Assembly: GCF_025398155.2 (NCBI RefSeq)
Contig: NZ_CP104562.2
Span: 992,001-1,056,000 of the forward strand
Source: Roseateles amylovorans
Lineage (GTDB): Bacteria; Pseudomonadota; Gammaproteobacteria; Burkholderiales; Burkholderiaceae_C
DNA length: 64,000 bases
Direction of reading: 5' to 3'
Each line of letters begins with the position of its first letter. The first letter of the stretch is position 1. Below are positions 9,068 through 17,493 of the stretch, piece by piece. Below the pieces are notes generated by a model. It saw nothing but the letters and a program-made list of their open reading frames with translations. It was not told the DNA's origin and did not search any database. A program made the position numbers and the translations under genes.

Positions 9068-12000
9068 ATGCCATCCACGCTCCAGGACTTTCACAACCTC
9101 CATGCCGGCGAGACGGTGATGGTGTGCGGCTGCGGGGTGTCGCTCAACGAGCTCGATCGGATCGATCCGCAGCGCCGGCCGCTGACCATCGGCGTGAACG
9201 ATGTAGGCCGCCGCGTGGACCCGGACTATCTCGTCGTGCTCAATCCGAGCAGCCAGTTCAAGGACGATCGGTTCCGGTATGTCGCGCAGTCACGCGCACG
9301 AGCCCTGTTCACCCAGCTGGAGCTGGGCCCGGTGCAGCCGCAGGTGGTGGGCTTCCGGCTGGGTCAGCACGGCGGCACGGCGACCGACGCGACTGACGCG
9401 CTGCCCTTTACCCAGAACTCGCCTTATGTGGCCGTCTGTCTGGCCGCCTACATGGGGGCGCGGCGGATCGGTTTGATCGGCGTGGACTTCACCGACGACC
9501 ATTTCTTCGCCCGCACCGGACGCCACGTGCTTGCGCCGCGCCTGCGCGAGATCGACGCGCAATACGGCCGATTGGCCGCCGCCTTGGCGCAGCGTGGCAT
9601 TGAGCTGGTGAACCTGAGCGCGCGCAGCCTGCTGGAGCGTGTGCCCAAGAGTGACTTGGCGCCATGGATCGACGGATCGGGCCTGGCGCCGAGCGCGGCC
9701 GCGTCGACCGCGGCCAGGTCGATGTCGATGACCGCGGCGGACCGCGCCGGCGCCAAGACGGCGAGTACGTCCGGACTGCGCATCGTCTCTTATTCGACGA
9801 TGCCGGTGGCCGGCGTACCGGCCGTGCTGGCGCGCTGCATCGACCACGAGACGCCGGACGCAGCGTCCTGCGTCTGGGCCACCGGGTCGTATGGCAACGG
9901 GGTGCAGTTCGACGGCGGCGTGAGCTGGCGCAGCCAGCCGCAGCAGGCGCAGACGCTGCTGGCCGAGGCGGACCTGGTGATCGTGCACAACGGCAAGATC
10001 GAGGCGGCGCATCGACGCGTGCTGCAGAGCAAGCCGATCCTCACCATGGCGCACAACTACGGCTGGAACGTCGATTTCCAGTTCATCCGTGCCGGTCACC
10101 CCGGCGTGGTGGTGGGCCAGTACCAGGCCACGCTGCCGGAGTTTGCCGGTTGGACCGTGGTGCCCAATCCCATCCCGCTGTGGGACCCGGTGCATGCGCC
10201 CGAGACACCGCAGGGGCGGGGGCCGGGCATCGGCATCGCCTACACGCCTTCGGGCCGATATGAGCGCTATCCGCCAGGCCACCGCCTGTACTGGCATGGC
10301 AAGGGTTTCGACTCGACGATGCGGACGCTGGATCGACTGGCCCGTCTGCCCGGCGTGCGGCTCGAGACCACGCGCGGTGGCCAGGTCAGCCATCTGCAGT
10401 CGATGGCCATGAAGCGTCGATCGCACATCGTCATCGATGAATGCGTGACCGGCAGCTATCACCGCAACAGCCTGGAGGGCCTCGCGGTGGGCGCCGTCGT
10501 GGTCAATGGCATGGGGCAGCTCCCCGGCGTGCGCGAGGCGTTTCTGCGCTGTGCGGGCGAGGGCGTGGACGACACCTGCATCGACGCGCTGTTCGAGTGC
10601 GCCACCCTGGCATCGCTGCCGGCGCGGCTGGAGGCCTTGGTGGCGATGGGCCCCGAGGCCTTGGTGGAACTCGGTCGGCGGCGTCGTGCGTGGATGGAAA
10701 CCCACTGGCGATTCGAGACGCAGTGGCAGACGCAGTGGCGACCCGCCATCGATCGTGCAATGAATGGCCCGTACCGTGGCGCCTCGGCCGTGGCCGTCGG
10801 GATGGTCTCGGCTGCGTTGCCACCGCCATTCGAGCGGCCGTCAGCGTTCCGGCCGGACTCGGCGACCGCACGCGCGTTGGGCGTCACGCGCCGGCCGGAG
10901 GTGCCGATCGCCCGACGTCCGGCGCTGCCCGTTGCGCGCCATCCCGCGCCGCCGGCGGCACGGCCCTTGGCCTTGGCGCCGCTGCCGGCGATGCCGCCTC
11001 GGCCGCGCCAGAGGGGGCTGCCCGCTCGAGGGTCCGTCCCCGTGCCGTCCGGCCCGATTCACACGGCGCGCGTGGCGCGACCGATTCGACAGGAGACTCC
11101 GATGGCAGCGCTTCCCGTTCAACCGGTCTCGGTGATCATTCCGCACGGCGGCACCAAACGCCTGCCGCATCTGACGACGACCCTGTCCACCTTGCGGCAG
11201 ATGGGCGAGGCGCTGGAGCTGATCGTGGTGGAACTGGGCGGGGCCCCGGTGGCGATCGAGGTGTCGCGGCGCTGGGCCGACAAGCATCTGTTCATCGAGC
11301 ACCACGGCCCCTTTGAGCGCGCCCGCGCCCTCAATGCCGGCGAACCCGTGGCCGCCGGCGAGCTGCTGCTCTGGCTGGACAACGATCTGATGGTGCCGGC
11401 TGGTCTGATCACCGCAGCGGTTCAGGAGCTGCGCAAGCGCCGTCTGGACGGGCTGACCTCGCCGTTCTCCACGGTGCGTTATCTGTCGGAAGGCGACAGC
11501 CTGCAGGTGATGCAGGGGATCGTCGATCCGGGGGACTGCCGGCCGGTGAAGGTGCTCACGCCGGCGGGTGGCGCGTCCGGCAATGCGACGCTGGTGACGC
11601 GGGACTTCGTTCGGCGCCATGGCGGGCTGGTGGAAGGCTTCATCGGCTGGGGTGGCGAGGACAACGCCTGGAACCACAAGCTGGCGGTGCTGGGGCGCAG
11701 CGGGCGGCTGCAGCAGTCCGAACATCACCTGCACCATCTCTTCCATCTGAACTCCGGGGGCCATGTGGGCGTCGCGGCCGGCGCGGCCAATCCGCATTAC
11801 GCGGCGAATGTCGAACTGATGCGGCGGGTGTTTGCCGTCCGCGGCAAGGCGCAGTTCCTGGCGACGTTCCCGCCGGTGCCGGCGACCCGGGGCCGGCTGA
11901 CGACGTTCGATCAGCAGCCCGCGAACGCGGCGCCGGCGGTGTCGACGACGGCCGATGTGCCGGTCACCGCAGAGACGGTCTGGGCCTATTGGGAAGGAGA

Positions 12001-13513
12001 CTGTCCGGACTGGATAACCGCCTGTCTGCGAACCTTGCGGTCGGCGGCGCCCACGCTGCGATTGCTGAACGCGGCCAGCTTCGACCAGCTCCGTGACCAG
12101 GATCGCGACATCGACCTGAACCGCCTGCAGGTGGCGCACCGGGCGGACTTCATCCGGCTCTTCCTGCTGCAGCGCTACGGCGGCCTGTGGGTGGATGCCG
12201 ACTGCGTGGCGATGCAGCCGTTGGCGCCGGTGCTGGCGTTGCTGGGCGCGCACGAGCTGGTCGGACATCGGGAGCGCAGCGGGCTGGTGTCCAACGGCTT
12301 CCTTGCGGCGCGGCCGGACAGCCGCATCCTCCGGGCCACCTATGCGCGGGTGTGCGCGTTGCTGCGGTCTCGTCAGCCGCTGGGCTGGACCTCGATCGGA
12401 TCGGAGCCGCTGACGGCCGCGGTGCAGCAGCATCCGCACGATTGGCATGAGCTGCCGGTGGCACGGGTACAGCCGATCTGCTGGAGTCAGCCGCAGCGCT
12501 TCTTCGAGGTGGGATCGGCGGAGGCGCACCAGCGGGCGCTGGATCCGCAGGCGCTCTGCTACATGCTGTCCAACACCGAGATCAGTCGGTATGCGGCGCG
12601 CGATCGGTCGGTCGATCTGATGCGGCCTGACTCGTTCTTCAGTTTCCTGTTGGCGCATGCCGCAGGAGCGGTCGACACGGCGGGCATGGTGGCCTCAGAA
12701 CACCGCGGAGCCGCGACGATGCGCATTCCAGAGACATCGGCCCCGGTTGGGATGAATGGGCACGCAGACACGACCGACGTCGCGGTGGCGCCATCGCCGC
12801 TGGAGGCGGTGTTCATCCGCGATGCGCAGGTGTATCGGCGCTATCGGGATGAGTCGATCTCCGGCCCCGGCTCCAGCCTGCAGCAGACGCGCGTGCTGCG
12901 CGCGCGCTTGCCGCTGGTGCTGGCGCACCTGGGCGCGAGCAGCCTGCTGGATGCGCCGTGCGGCGACTTCCACTGGATGCGCCAGGTGGCGTTGGGCGTG
13001 GCGCACTATGTGGGCGTGGACATCATGAGCGCAGTGATCGAGGCGCATCAGGTCCGTGATCGTCGGCCGGGTCGCGAGTTCGTCCGGGCGGATCTGCTTC
13101 ACGGCGCGTTGCCGCGCTGCGATGCCATCTTCTGCCGGGATCTGCTGCCGCACTTGTCGTTTGCCGAGATTGCGACGGTGCTGGAGAACTTCCATCGCAG
13201 CGGGGCGATCTGGCTGCTCACCACCACCTTCACCGCCGAGCGAGCGCCCGCCAATGCCGACACCGAGGCCGGCCGCTGGCGGCCGTTGAGCCTGCACCTG
13301 GAGCCGTTCGACTTCCCCGCGCCTGTGCTGCTGGTCAATGAGCACTGCAGCGAGGGCGGGGGACAGTTTGCCGACAAGAGCCTGGCGGTCTGGCGACTGG
13401 CGGATCTGCCCTGGGACCGCCTGCGGGCCCTGCGCTACAGCCAGCCGGACTTCCTGAAGCGCCAGAACAGCACGCCACAGGTGGCGGTGATGAGGCCCAG
13501 CGCCATCGGATAG
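9068..13513 (+). CDS. Five-module glycosyltransferase / methyltransferase fusion
   Basis: This 1481-residue cytoplasmic protein contains: (1) residues about 1-215, a Rossmann-like MAF/DUF115 or CstII sialyltransferase-like module (VCGCGVSLNEL, GLIGVDF); (2) about 238-575, a GT-B-like module; (3) a Pro/Ala/Arg-rich linker, about 600-675; (4) about 678-930, a GT-A module with a DND motif near 771 and a GWGGEDNAW motif typical of Glyco_transf_7C; (5) about 968-1165, a GT32 capsule-type module with DADC near 1043; (6) about 1240-1460, a class I methyltransferase (LLDAPCGDFHWM, CRDLLPHLSF). It starts 14 bp after the DUF6882 gene, so it is probably co-transcribed with the eCIS genes. No other polysaccharide genes are nearby. 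The last 79 bp overlap the convergent corA. Acceptor and sugar are unknown. Confidence 0.75.
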   Translation: MPSTLQDFHNLHAGETVMVCGCGVSLNELDRIDPQRRPLTIGVNDVGRRVDPDYLVVLNPSSQFKDDRFRYVAQSRARALFTQLELGPVQPQVVGFRLGQHGGTATDATDALPFTQNSPYVAVCLAAYMGARRIGLIGVDFTDDHFFARTGRHVLAPRLREIDAQYGRLAAALAQRGIELVNLSARSLLERVPKSDLAPWIDGSGLAPSAAASTAARSMSMTAADRAGAKTASTSGLRIVSYSTMPVAGVPAVLARCIDHETPDAASCVWATGSYGNGVQFDGGVSWRSQPQQAQTLLAEADLVIVHNGKIEAAHRRVLQSKPILTMAHNYGWNVDFQFIRAGHPGVVVGQYQATLPEFAGWTVVPNPIPLWDPVHAPETPQGRGPGIGIAYTPSGRYERYPPGHRLYWHGKGFDSTMRTLDRLARLPGVRLETTRGGQVSHLQSMAMKRRSHIVIDECVTGSYHRNSLEGLAVGAVVVNGMGQLPGVREAFLRCAGEGVDDTCIDALFECATLASLPARLEALVAMGPEALVELGRRRRAWMETHWRFETQWQTQWRPAIDRAMNGPYRGASAVAVGMVSAALPPPFERPSAFRPDSATARALGVTRRPEVPIARRPALPVARHPAPPAARPLALAPLPAMPPRPRQRGLPARGSVPVPSGPIHTARVARPIRQETPMAALPVQPVSVIIPHGGTKRLPHLTTTLSTLRQMGEALELIVVELGGAPVAIEVSRRWADKHLFIEHHGPFERARALNAGEPVAAGELLLWLDNDLMVPAGLITAAVQELRKRRLDGLTSPFSTVRYLSEGDSLQVMQGIVDPGDCRPVKVLTPAGGASGNATLVTRDFVRRHGGLVEGFIGWGGEDNAWNHKLAVLGRSGRLQQSEHHLHHLFHLNSGGHVGVAAGAANPHYAANVELMRRVFAVRGKAQFLATFPPVPATRGRLTTFDQQPANAAPAVSTTADVPVTAETVWAYWEGDCPDWITACLRTLRSAAPTLRLLNAASFDQLRDQDRDIDLNRLQVAHRADFIRLFLLQRYGGLWVDADCVAMQPLAPVLALLGAHELVGHRERSGLVSNGFLAARPDSRILRATYARVCALLRSRQPLGWTSIGSEPLTAAVQQHPHDWHELPVARVQPICWSQPQRFFEVGSAEAHQRALDPQALCYMLSNTEISRYAARDRSVDLMRPDSFFSFLLAHAAGAVDTAGMVASEHRGAATMRIPETSAPVGMNGHADTTDVAVAPSPLEAVFIRDAQVYRRYRDESISGPGSSLQQTRVLRARLPLVLAHLGASSLLDAPCGDFHWMRQVALGVAHYVGVDIMSAVIEAHQVRDRRPGREFVRADLLHGALPRCDAIFCRDLLPHLSFAEIATVLENFHRSGAIWLLTTTFTAERAPANADTEAGRWRPLSLHLEPFDFPAPVLLVNEHCSEGGGQFADKSLAVWRLADLPWDRLRALRYSQPDFLKRQNSTPQVAVMRPSAIG

Positions 13514-14403
13514 CCCCAACGCCATTTGAGCTCCGGCATGACCTCGAAGTTCATGCCCCAGATGCCGGCGAAGGCGGTGGCGGCGGCGAAGATGCCGGCC
13601 CAGGCCGCCAGGCGTTTGGTGACCTCGGACTCTTCGATGGTGGCCATCGACAGGTGGACCTGGATGGCGGTGGTGGCGGTTTCGCGCAGGCTGTCCAGCG
13701 CGCCCTGCATCCGTTCCAGGTGGTCGTAGACATCGCGGAAGTATTCGCGTGTGTCCTCGCACAGCGGCGGCACGCGGCCGCGCACCAGCTTGCCGACCGC
13801 ATCCAGCAGCGGCGAGACCGCATGCTTGACCTGGGTGATGCGCTGCTTGAGTTCATAGACCCGGCGGATGTTCTCGCGGGTGACGCCGGGCTCGAAGATC
13901 TGGGCCTCGATGGCTTCCAGCTCGGTTTCCAGGGCCTCGATGACGGGGAAATAGCGGTCCACCACCGCATCCATGATGGCGTACATCACGAAGCCGGGGC
14001 CGCGGCGCAGCATGTGCGGCTCTTTCTCGGCCCGCGCCCGCACGCCCAGCAGGCTTTGGGAGACCCGGTTGCGGATGGACAGCACGAAGTTGCTGCCGGC
14101 GAAGATCGCGACCTCGCCGCTGACCAGCTCGTCGGTGGGGGTGAACTGCACCGCATGCATGACGGTGAAGAGGGTGTCGCCGTATTCCTCGATCTTCGGG
14201 CGCTGATGGCCGTGCAGCGCGTCCTCGACGGCCAGCTCATGGAGATTGAATTCCTCCTTCATCGCCAGCACTTCGGATTCGGACGCATCGCGCAGCGCCA
14301 CCCAGACGAAACAACCCGGCATGGCCAGGTACTCGCTGATGTCTTCCTGCCGAATGTCCGCCAGGCGATGGCCGTCGCGGTAGGCGACGCAATTGATCAG
14401 CAT
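13435..14403 (-). CDS. corA: CorA-family magnesium/cobalt transporter
   Basis: This 322-residue inner-membrane channel protein has a large acidic cytoplasmic N-terminal domain, a long stalk helix and two C-terminal membrane segments. The family signature GMN is present (FAGIWGMNFEVMPEL) between the two segments, with basic residues at the C-terminus (FRKSGWL). CorA proteins take up Mg2+ and sometimes Co2+ or Ni2+ as pentamers. I placed the start at 14403, where AAGGAG lies upstream; the frame is open further upstream but lacks a ribosome site. The gene converges on the glycosyltransferase fusion and shares 79 bp with it. It looks like an ordinary housekeeping gene marking the right border of the eCIS operon. 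Confidence 0.93.
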   Translation of the reverse strand: MLINCVAYRDGHRLADIRQEDISEYLAMPGCFVWVALRDASESEVLAMKEEFNLHELAVEDALHGHQRPKIEEYGDTLFTVMHAVQFTPTDELVSGEVAIFAGSNFVLSIRNRVSQSLLGVRARAEKEPHMLRRGPGFVMYAIMDAVVDRYFPVIEALETELEAIEAQIFEPGVTRENIRRVYELKQRITQVKHAVSPLLDAVGKLVRGRVPPLCEDTREYFRDVYDHLERMQGALDSLRETATTAIQVHLSMATIEESEVTKRLAAWAGIFAAATAFAGIWGMNFEVMPELKWRWGYPMALGLITATCGVLFWRFRKSGWL

Positions 14404-14745
14404 GGGACGCTCCTTCACGCCGCTCGACAGGGGCGGCTGGGGAGCGATTGGAGCATGCGGCGCAAGCATGGCCGATCGGTTGTAACCACCCGTGCGCGCC
14501 CTGGACGGTGTGCGGAATTGCGCAAGCTTGATGGATTCGGCCTGTTTAGGGGCGTCTCCCGATGAACGGCGCAGGGGGCTTGGTGGGCGGGCTATGGCAT
14601 GATTTCGCGCCGATGTACCTTACGTGTCACCGCGTGGGGTCGCCCGTTGGGCGCGTGTTCATCGGGAGTTCCATCGCCCTAGCCTCCCGCGGGGCGACGT
14701 CAACAGCCGCTCTCTCTGTGCTGTCTGTTTTTTCTTCAGAGCGAC
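14404..14745. other. Intergenic region, corA / binding-protein gene
   Basis: These 342 bp lie between divergent genes and must hold promoters for both. I found no convincing -35/-10 pair and no strong palindrome. A run of T residues at 14727-14733 lies just upstream of the binding-protein start. Confidence 0.4.
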
Positions 14746-15666
14746 ATGATCACTGCATTTTCCCGGGCCCTGCGGCCCCTGGCCCTCGCCGCGTTGAGCG
14801 CCGTCGGCTTCTTCGGTCTGGCTGCGTCCGCGCAGGCCGCCGACACCCTCTCCCGCATCCGCGAGGCTCGCAGCATCAACATTGGTGTGCGTGAAGCAGC
14901 CCGTCCGTTCTCCTATTTGAACGATGCCAAGCAGCCGGTGGGTTACTCGGTGGACCTGTGCCTGGCGGCGGTCGAGGACCTGAAGAAGGAACTCAAGCTG
15001 CCGGACCTGAAGGTGAACTTCGTGGTGGTGGGCGGTCCGGAGCGGATTCCGAAGCTGCAGAAGGGCGAGATCGACCTGGAGTGCGGCTCCACGACCAACA
15101 CCCGGGCGCGGCAGGAGCAGGTCGATTTCAGCTACACCATCTTCGTGGCCGGCATGCGGGTGCTGGTGCCCCGTGGCACGCGGGTGGAATCGATCAAGGA
15201 CCTGGAGGGTCTGACGATTGCGGTGAGCAAGGGCACGACCTCCGAAAAGCTGTTCAACCAGTTGCAGGCCTCCGGCGAAGCCAAGATGCAGGTGGTGCCC
15301 TACGCCAACAACGTCGAGGCCTTCAAGGCGCTGCGCGACGGCAAGGCCCGCGCGTTCCCTCAGGATGATGCGCTGCTGCAAGGTCTGGCCTCGAAAGAGA
15401 AGGCGCTGGACACGCTGAACCTGGGCGGCATGGCGTTCTCGGTGGAGCCTTACGGCATCATGATGCGCAAGGGCGATGCCAAGCTGCAGGAAGCGGTCGA
15501 CCGCAGTCTGAGCCGCATCTACGCCAGCGGTGAGATCCAGAACATCTACAAGAAGTGGTTCCAGACCGACTCGCTGTCGATCCCGATGAGCCGCTTGACG
15601 CGCGACAGCTTCGTGCGGCCCAACAAGGAAGCCGGCGTGGCGATGCTGCTGGGCTACTCGATCTGA
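14746..15666 (+). CDS. Periplasmic amino-acid ABC transporter binding protein (glutamate/aspartate type)
   Basis: The protein has 306 residues and a clear signal peptide ending near SAQA-ADT. The mature part is a family 3 solute-binding protein (COG0834) with the opening INIGVREAARPFSYLND, the CGSTTNTRARQEQVDFS region and the KWFQTDS C-terminal lobe seen in GltI-like glutamate/aspartate binders. It would deliver an acidic amino acid to an inner-membrane permease. No permease or ATPase gene follows; a terminator does, so this is an orphan binding protein that must share a transporter encoded elsewhere. Ligand specificity is inferred from overall similarity only. Confidence 0.85.
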   Translation: MITAFSRALRPLALAALSAVGFFGLAASAQAADTLSRIREARSINIGVREAARPFSYLNDAKQPVGYSVDLCLAAVEDLKKELKLPDLKVNFVVVGGPERIPKLQKGEIDLECGSTTNTRARQEQVDFSYTIFVAGMRVLVPRGTRVESIKDLEGLTIAVSKGTTSEKLFNQLQASGEAKMQVVPYANNVEAFKALRDGKARAFPQDDALLQGLASKEKALDTLNLGGMAFSVEPYGIMMRKGDAKLQEAVDRSLSRIYASGEIQNIYKKWFQTDSLSIPMSRLTRDSFVRPNKEAGVAMLLGYSI

Positions 15667-15745
15667 TCGGCGCCGCATCCGCCGCTGGGTGAGGGGCGCA
15701 TGCCCTGACCCCGCTGCGCGGATCCTCGCGCGAGTGCAGTGCCGG

Positions 15746-15770
15746 AACGGCCGCCATGGGCGGCCGTTTT
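15746..15770 (+). terminator. Rho-independent terminator after the binding-protein gene
   Basis: A 9-bp perfect stem (ACGGCCGCC / GGCGGCCGT) with a 3-base loop is followed by a TTTT-containing tail. The AA before and TT after extend the pairing. It lies 80 bp past the stop at 15666. Confidence 0.85.
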
Positions 15771-16024
15771 CAATGGGGCGTTGTGGGGCTTGAGGTGTCT
15801 ATGGCGGGATGGCAGGCGGCAAGTGACCCGCGATTGAGTCGCTTGATGCGATCAATGAACCGCGCTGGCGGGTTCGATCTGAAGATGGCTTGCATGCGCG
15901 GCAGATGACCAAAGTCCTACCGCTGTTTGGGCGCTCGCAGCCAGAATCCACGCTGTTGGTGATTGGGCCCCGCCTGCCTCGGAAACGTCATGCTCGTATG
16001 GACATGAAAGGTGAGGGTACATCG
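15771..16024. other. Intergenic region upstream of the SH3-like gene
   Basis: Beyond the terminator the stretch to the next gene holds no convincing gene. An in-frame ATG at 15890 exists, but the region before 16025 does not read like a conserved protein and would bury the signal peptide. Confidence 0.4.
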
Positions 16025-16714
16025 ATGGCGACTGACCTGACGCCCACTTGTCTGCGCTGGTGCGCCATGGCTGTGACCGCCATCGCTGCGCAGGTCCATG
16101 CGGCCGCCGAGGCGGCTCTGCCCTTTCGCAGCCAGTGCGAGATCGGCGCTTTCGTCCAAGAAACTGATCCGGCAGGACTCAACGTTCGCGCCGCACCGAG
16201 TGCTCATTCGAGGGTGCTCGGCAAGCTCGTTCCTGTCTATATGGATCCTGATCAGGGCTATCGCACACGGGCAGAGGTCGATGTCGTCGCATCCGAGAGG
16301 GGCTGGTTCCTCATTCGCAATGCTCGCGACAACCCGGACCTGTCCGGCCAAGCTGAACGCCCGATGTATCAGGGCGAGGGCTGGGTCAGCGGCAGCCGCT
16401 TGATCGTGAAGTCGCAAGCGACGGTCGGGCGCGCTGCCCCGACGCGACAAGCCCCGGAAGCATTGCGGTTTCGGGATGAGGACTCGTTCGACAGCAGCGC
16501 CATGATGGACAGTGGGCGACTGGTGGGCTGCCAGGGAAAGTGGGCCCAGGTGGAGTTCACCGAGACCAAGTTGCCTGTCGCTCTCCGAGAAAAGCTTCGC
16601 GTGGCCCCAGCCGCGCGGCAAGGTGTCCCTGCCGGCCGCTTCCGTGCCTGGCTCGACAAGATCTGCGATCTGCAGGAGACCAGCTGCAGCGGGCTCGGCG
16701 GCGGCGAGCCCTGA
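16025..16714 (+). CDS. Secreted SH3-like domain protein
   Basis: With the ATG at 16025 (AGGTGAGGG upstream) the 229-residue product begins with a plausible signal peptide ending near VHAAAEA. The mature part contains an SH3b-like segment (ETDPAGLNVRAAPSAHSRVLGKL, written here in part: LNVRAAPSAHSRVLG) typical of bacterial SH3 domains that bind wall or other ligands in the periplasm. Several Cys residues (CEIGAF, GCQGKW, CDLQETSC) may form disulfides. It ends 22 bp before the stop of the convergent RidA gene. No partner or substrate is evident. Upstream in-frame ATGs at 15890-16004 are possible but would mask the signal peptide. Confidence 0.65.
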   Translation: MATDLTPTCLRWCAMAVTAIAAQVHAAAEAALPFRSQCEIGAFVQETDPAGLNVRAAPSAHSRVLGKLVPVYMDPDQGYRTRAEVDVVASERGWFLIRNARDNPDLSGQAERPMYQGEGWVSGSRLIVKSQATVGRAAPTRQAPEALRFRDEDSFDSSAMMDSGRLVGCQGKWAQVEFTETKLPVALREKLRVAPAARQGVPAGRFRAWLDKICDLQETSCSGLGGGEP

Positions 16715-16736
16715 GCCCGTCAACCCATGGCACGGC

Positions 16737-17141
16737 TCAGTGCCCGCCCCCCTCCGGCAGCTTGGCAATCACCTTGATCTCGAACTGGAATCCGGACAGC
16801 CAGGTCACCCCGACCGCGGTGGCCGTGGGGTAGGGCGCTTCGCCCCAATACTCGGCGGCGACGGCCCAGGCGCGTTCGAAGTGCACGTCCGGGTTCACCA
16901 TGAACACGGTCACGTCGATCACATCGCTGAAGCTGCAGCCCGCGGCGGCCAGGATTGCATTGAGGTTCTGGAAGGCCAGGCGCACCTGGGCATCGAGGTC
17001 CGGCTCGGGAGAGCCGTCCGGTCGGCTGCCGACCTGGCCGGAGACAAACAGCAGCCCGTTGGCACGGACCGCCGGAGAGTAGCGGTGCTGGTCGTACAGC
17101 GCGTGGCGGTGGGGCGGGAAGACAACATCGCGGGTGGTCAT
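16737..17141 (-). CDS. RidA family protein (YjgF/YER057c/UK114)
   Basis: The 134-residue product has the RidA fold signature: LLFVSGQVG, an internal AFQNLNAILAAAG helix, and a conserved Phe-x-Val block (DVTVFMVNPD). RidA proteins hydrolyse reactive enamine/imine intermediates, but many paralogues have other roles, and I do not see the exact C-terminal Arg-x-x-Val-Glu pattern of true RidA, so this is probably a YjgF-like paralogue. The ATG at 17141 is preferred over a TTG at 17150 because AGAAGG lies 11 bases upstream. It is divergent from the sugar-diacid operon and may share regulation with it. Confidence 0.8.
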   Translation of the reverse strand: MTTRDVVFPPHRHALYDQHRYSPAVRANGLLFVSGQVGSRPDGSPEPDLDAQVRLAFQNLNAILAAAGCSFSDVIDVTVFMVNPDVHFERAWAVAAEYWGEAPYPTATAVGVTWLSGFQFEIKVIAKLPEGGGH

Positions 17142-17188
17142 CGGAGGCAATCCTTCTGTGAGGGAGTAGATGAGTCCACTGTAGAAAC

Positions 17189-17203
17189 ATCGGCCGGGCC
17201 GAT
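17189..17203. promoter_or_regulatory. 15-bp palindrome upstream of ridA
   Basis: ATCGGCC-G-GGCCGAT is a perfect inverted repeat about 50 bp upstream of the RidA start. It may be an operator. Confidence 0.35.
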
Positions 17204-17226
17204 AAACAACCAGCTCGCTCCCTCAC

Positions 17227-17245
17227 TGTTTGCACCCGCCAAACA
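17227..17245. promoter_or_regulatory. Inverted repeat TGTTTG-N7-CAAACA
   Basis: A perfect 6-bp inverted repeat separated by 7 bp lies between ridA and kdgD, the shape of a dimeric regulator site. No regulator gene is adjacent. Confidence 0.35.
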
Positions 17246-17330
17246 ATTCGCCGCGCCCCACACTATCGCATCGGCGACAGAAAACTGCCCCGATCTGGTT
17301 CGCTGACAGCCTTCTCGCACCAAGAGATCG

Positions 17331-17350
17331 CCGACCGAACGATCGGTCGG
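17331..17350. promoter_or_regulatory. 20-bp palindrome CCGACCGA-ACGA-TCGGTCGG
   Basis: An 8-bp perfect inverted repeat with a 4-base centre lies 30 bp upstream of the kdgD -35 box, a position suited to an activator or a second repressor. The ACCGA...TCGGT core resembles TetR-family sites. Confidence 0.45.
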
Positions 17351-17379
17351 GGATGCGTCGGTGATTACCCTAGCCCGAA

Positions 17380-17407
17380 TTGACGGGTCGGATGGTACCG
17401 CTATCAT
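17380..17407 (+). promoter_or_regulatory. Sigma-70 promoter of the kdgD operon
   Basis: TTGACG (17380-17385), a 16-bp spacer and TATCAT (17402-17407) form a good vegetative promoter 87 bp upstream of the kdgD ATG. The predicted start of transcription is near 17414. Confidence 0.7.
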
Positions 17408-17427
17408 CAACTTTGGTACCGGTACCA
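17393..17427. promoter_or_regulatory. Two LacI-like operators 21 bp apart over the kdgD promoter
   Basis: TGGTACCGGTACCA (17414-17427) is a perfect 14-bp palindrome with a central CG, typical of LacI-family operators. TGGTACCGCTATCA (17393-17406) matches it at 12 of 14 positions and covers the -10 box. The 21-bp spacing is two helical turns. A repressor bound here would block RNA polymerase. No LacI-family gene is in the window. Confidence 0.6.
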
Positions 17428-17493
17428 GCGCGCTTCAGCGACGGTCCCGACACGGCGCTCGGCGCCGTTTTTCAACCCGACCACCGCACCGCC

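Noticed and set aside
17380..17493. Longer kdgD start at 17380
   Set aside because: This would put the promoter and both operators inside the coding region, and the family begins near the ATG at 17494.
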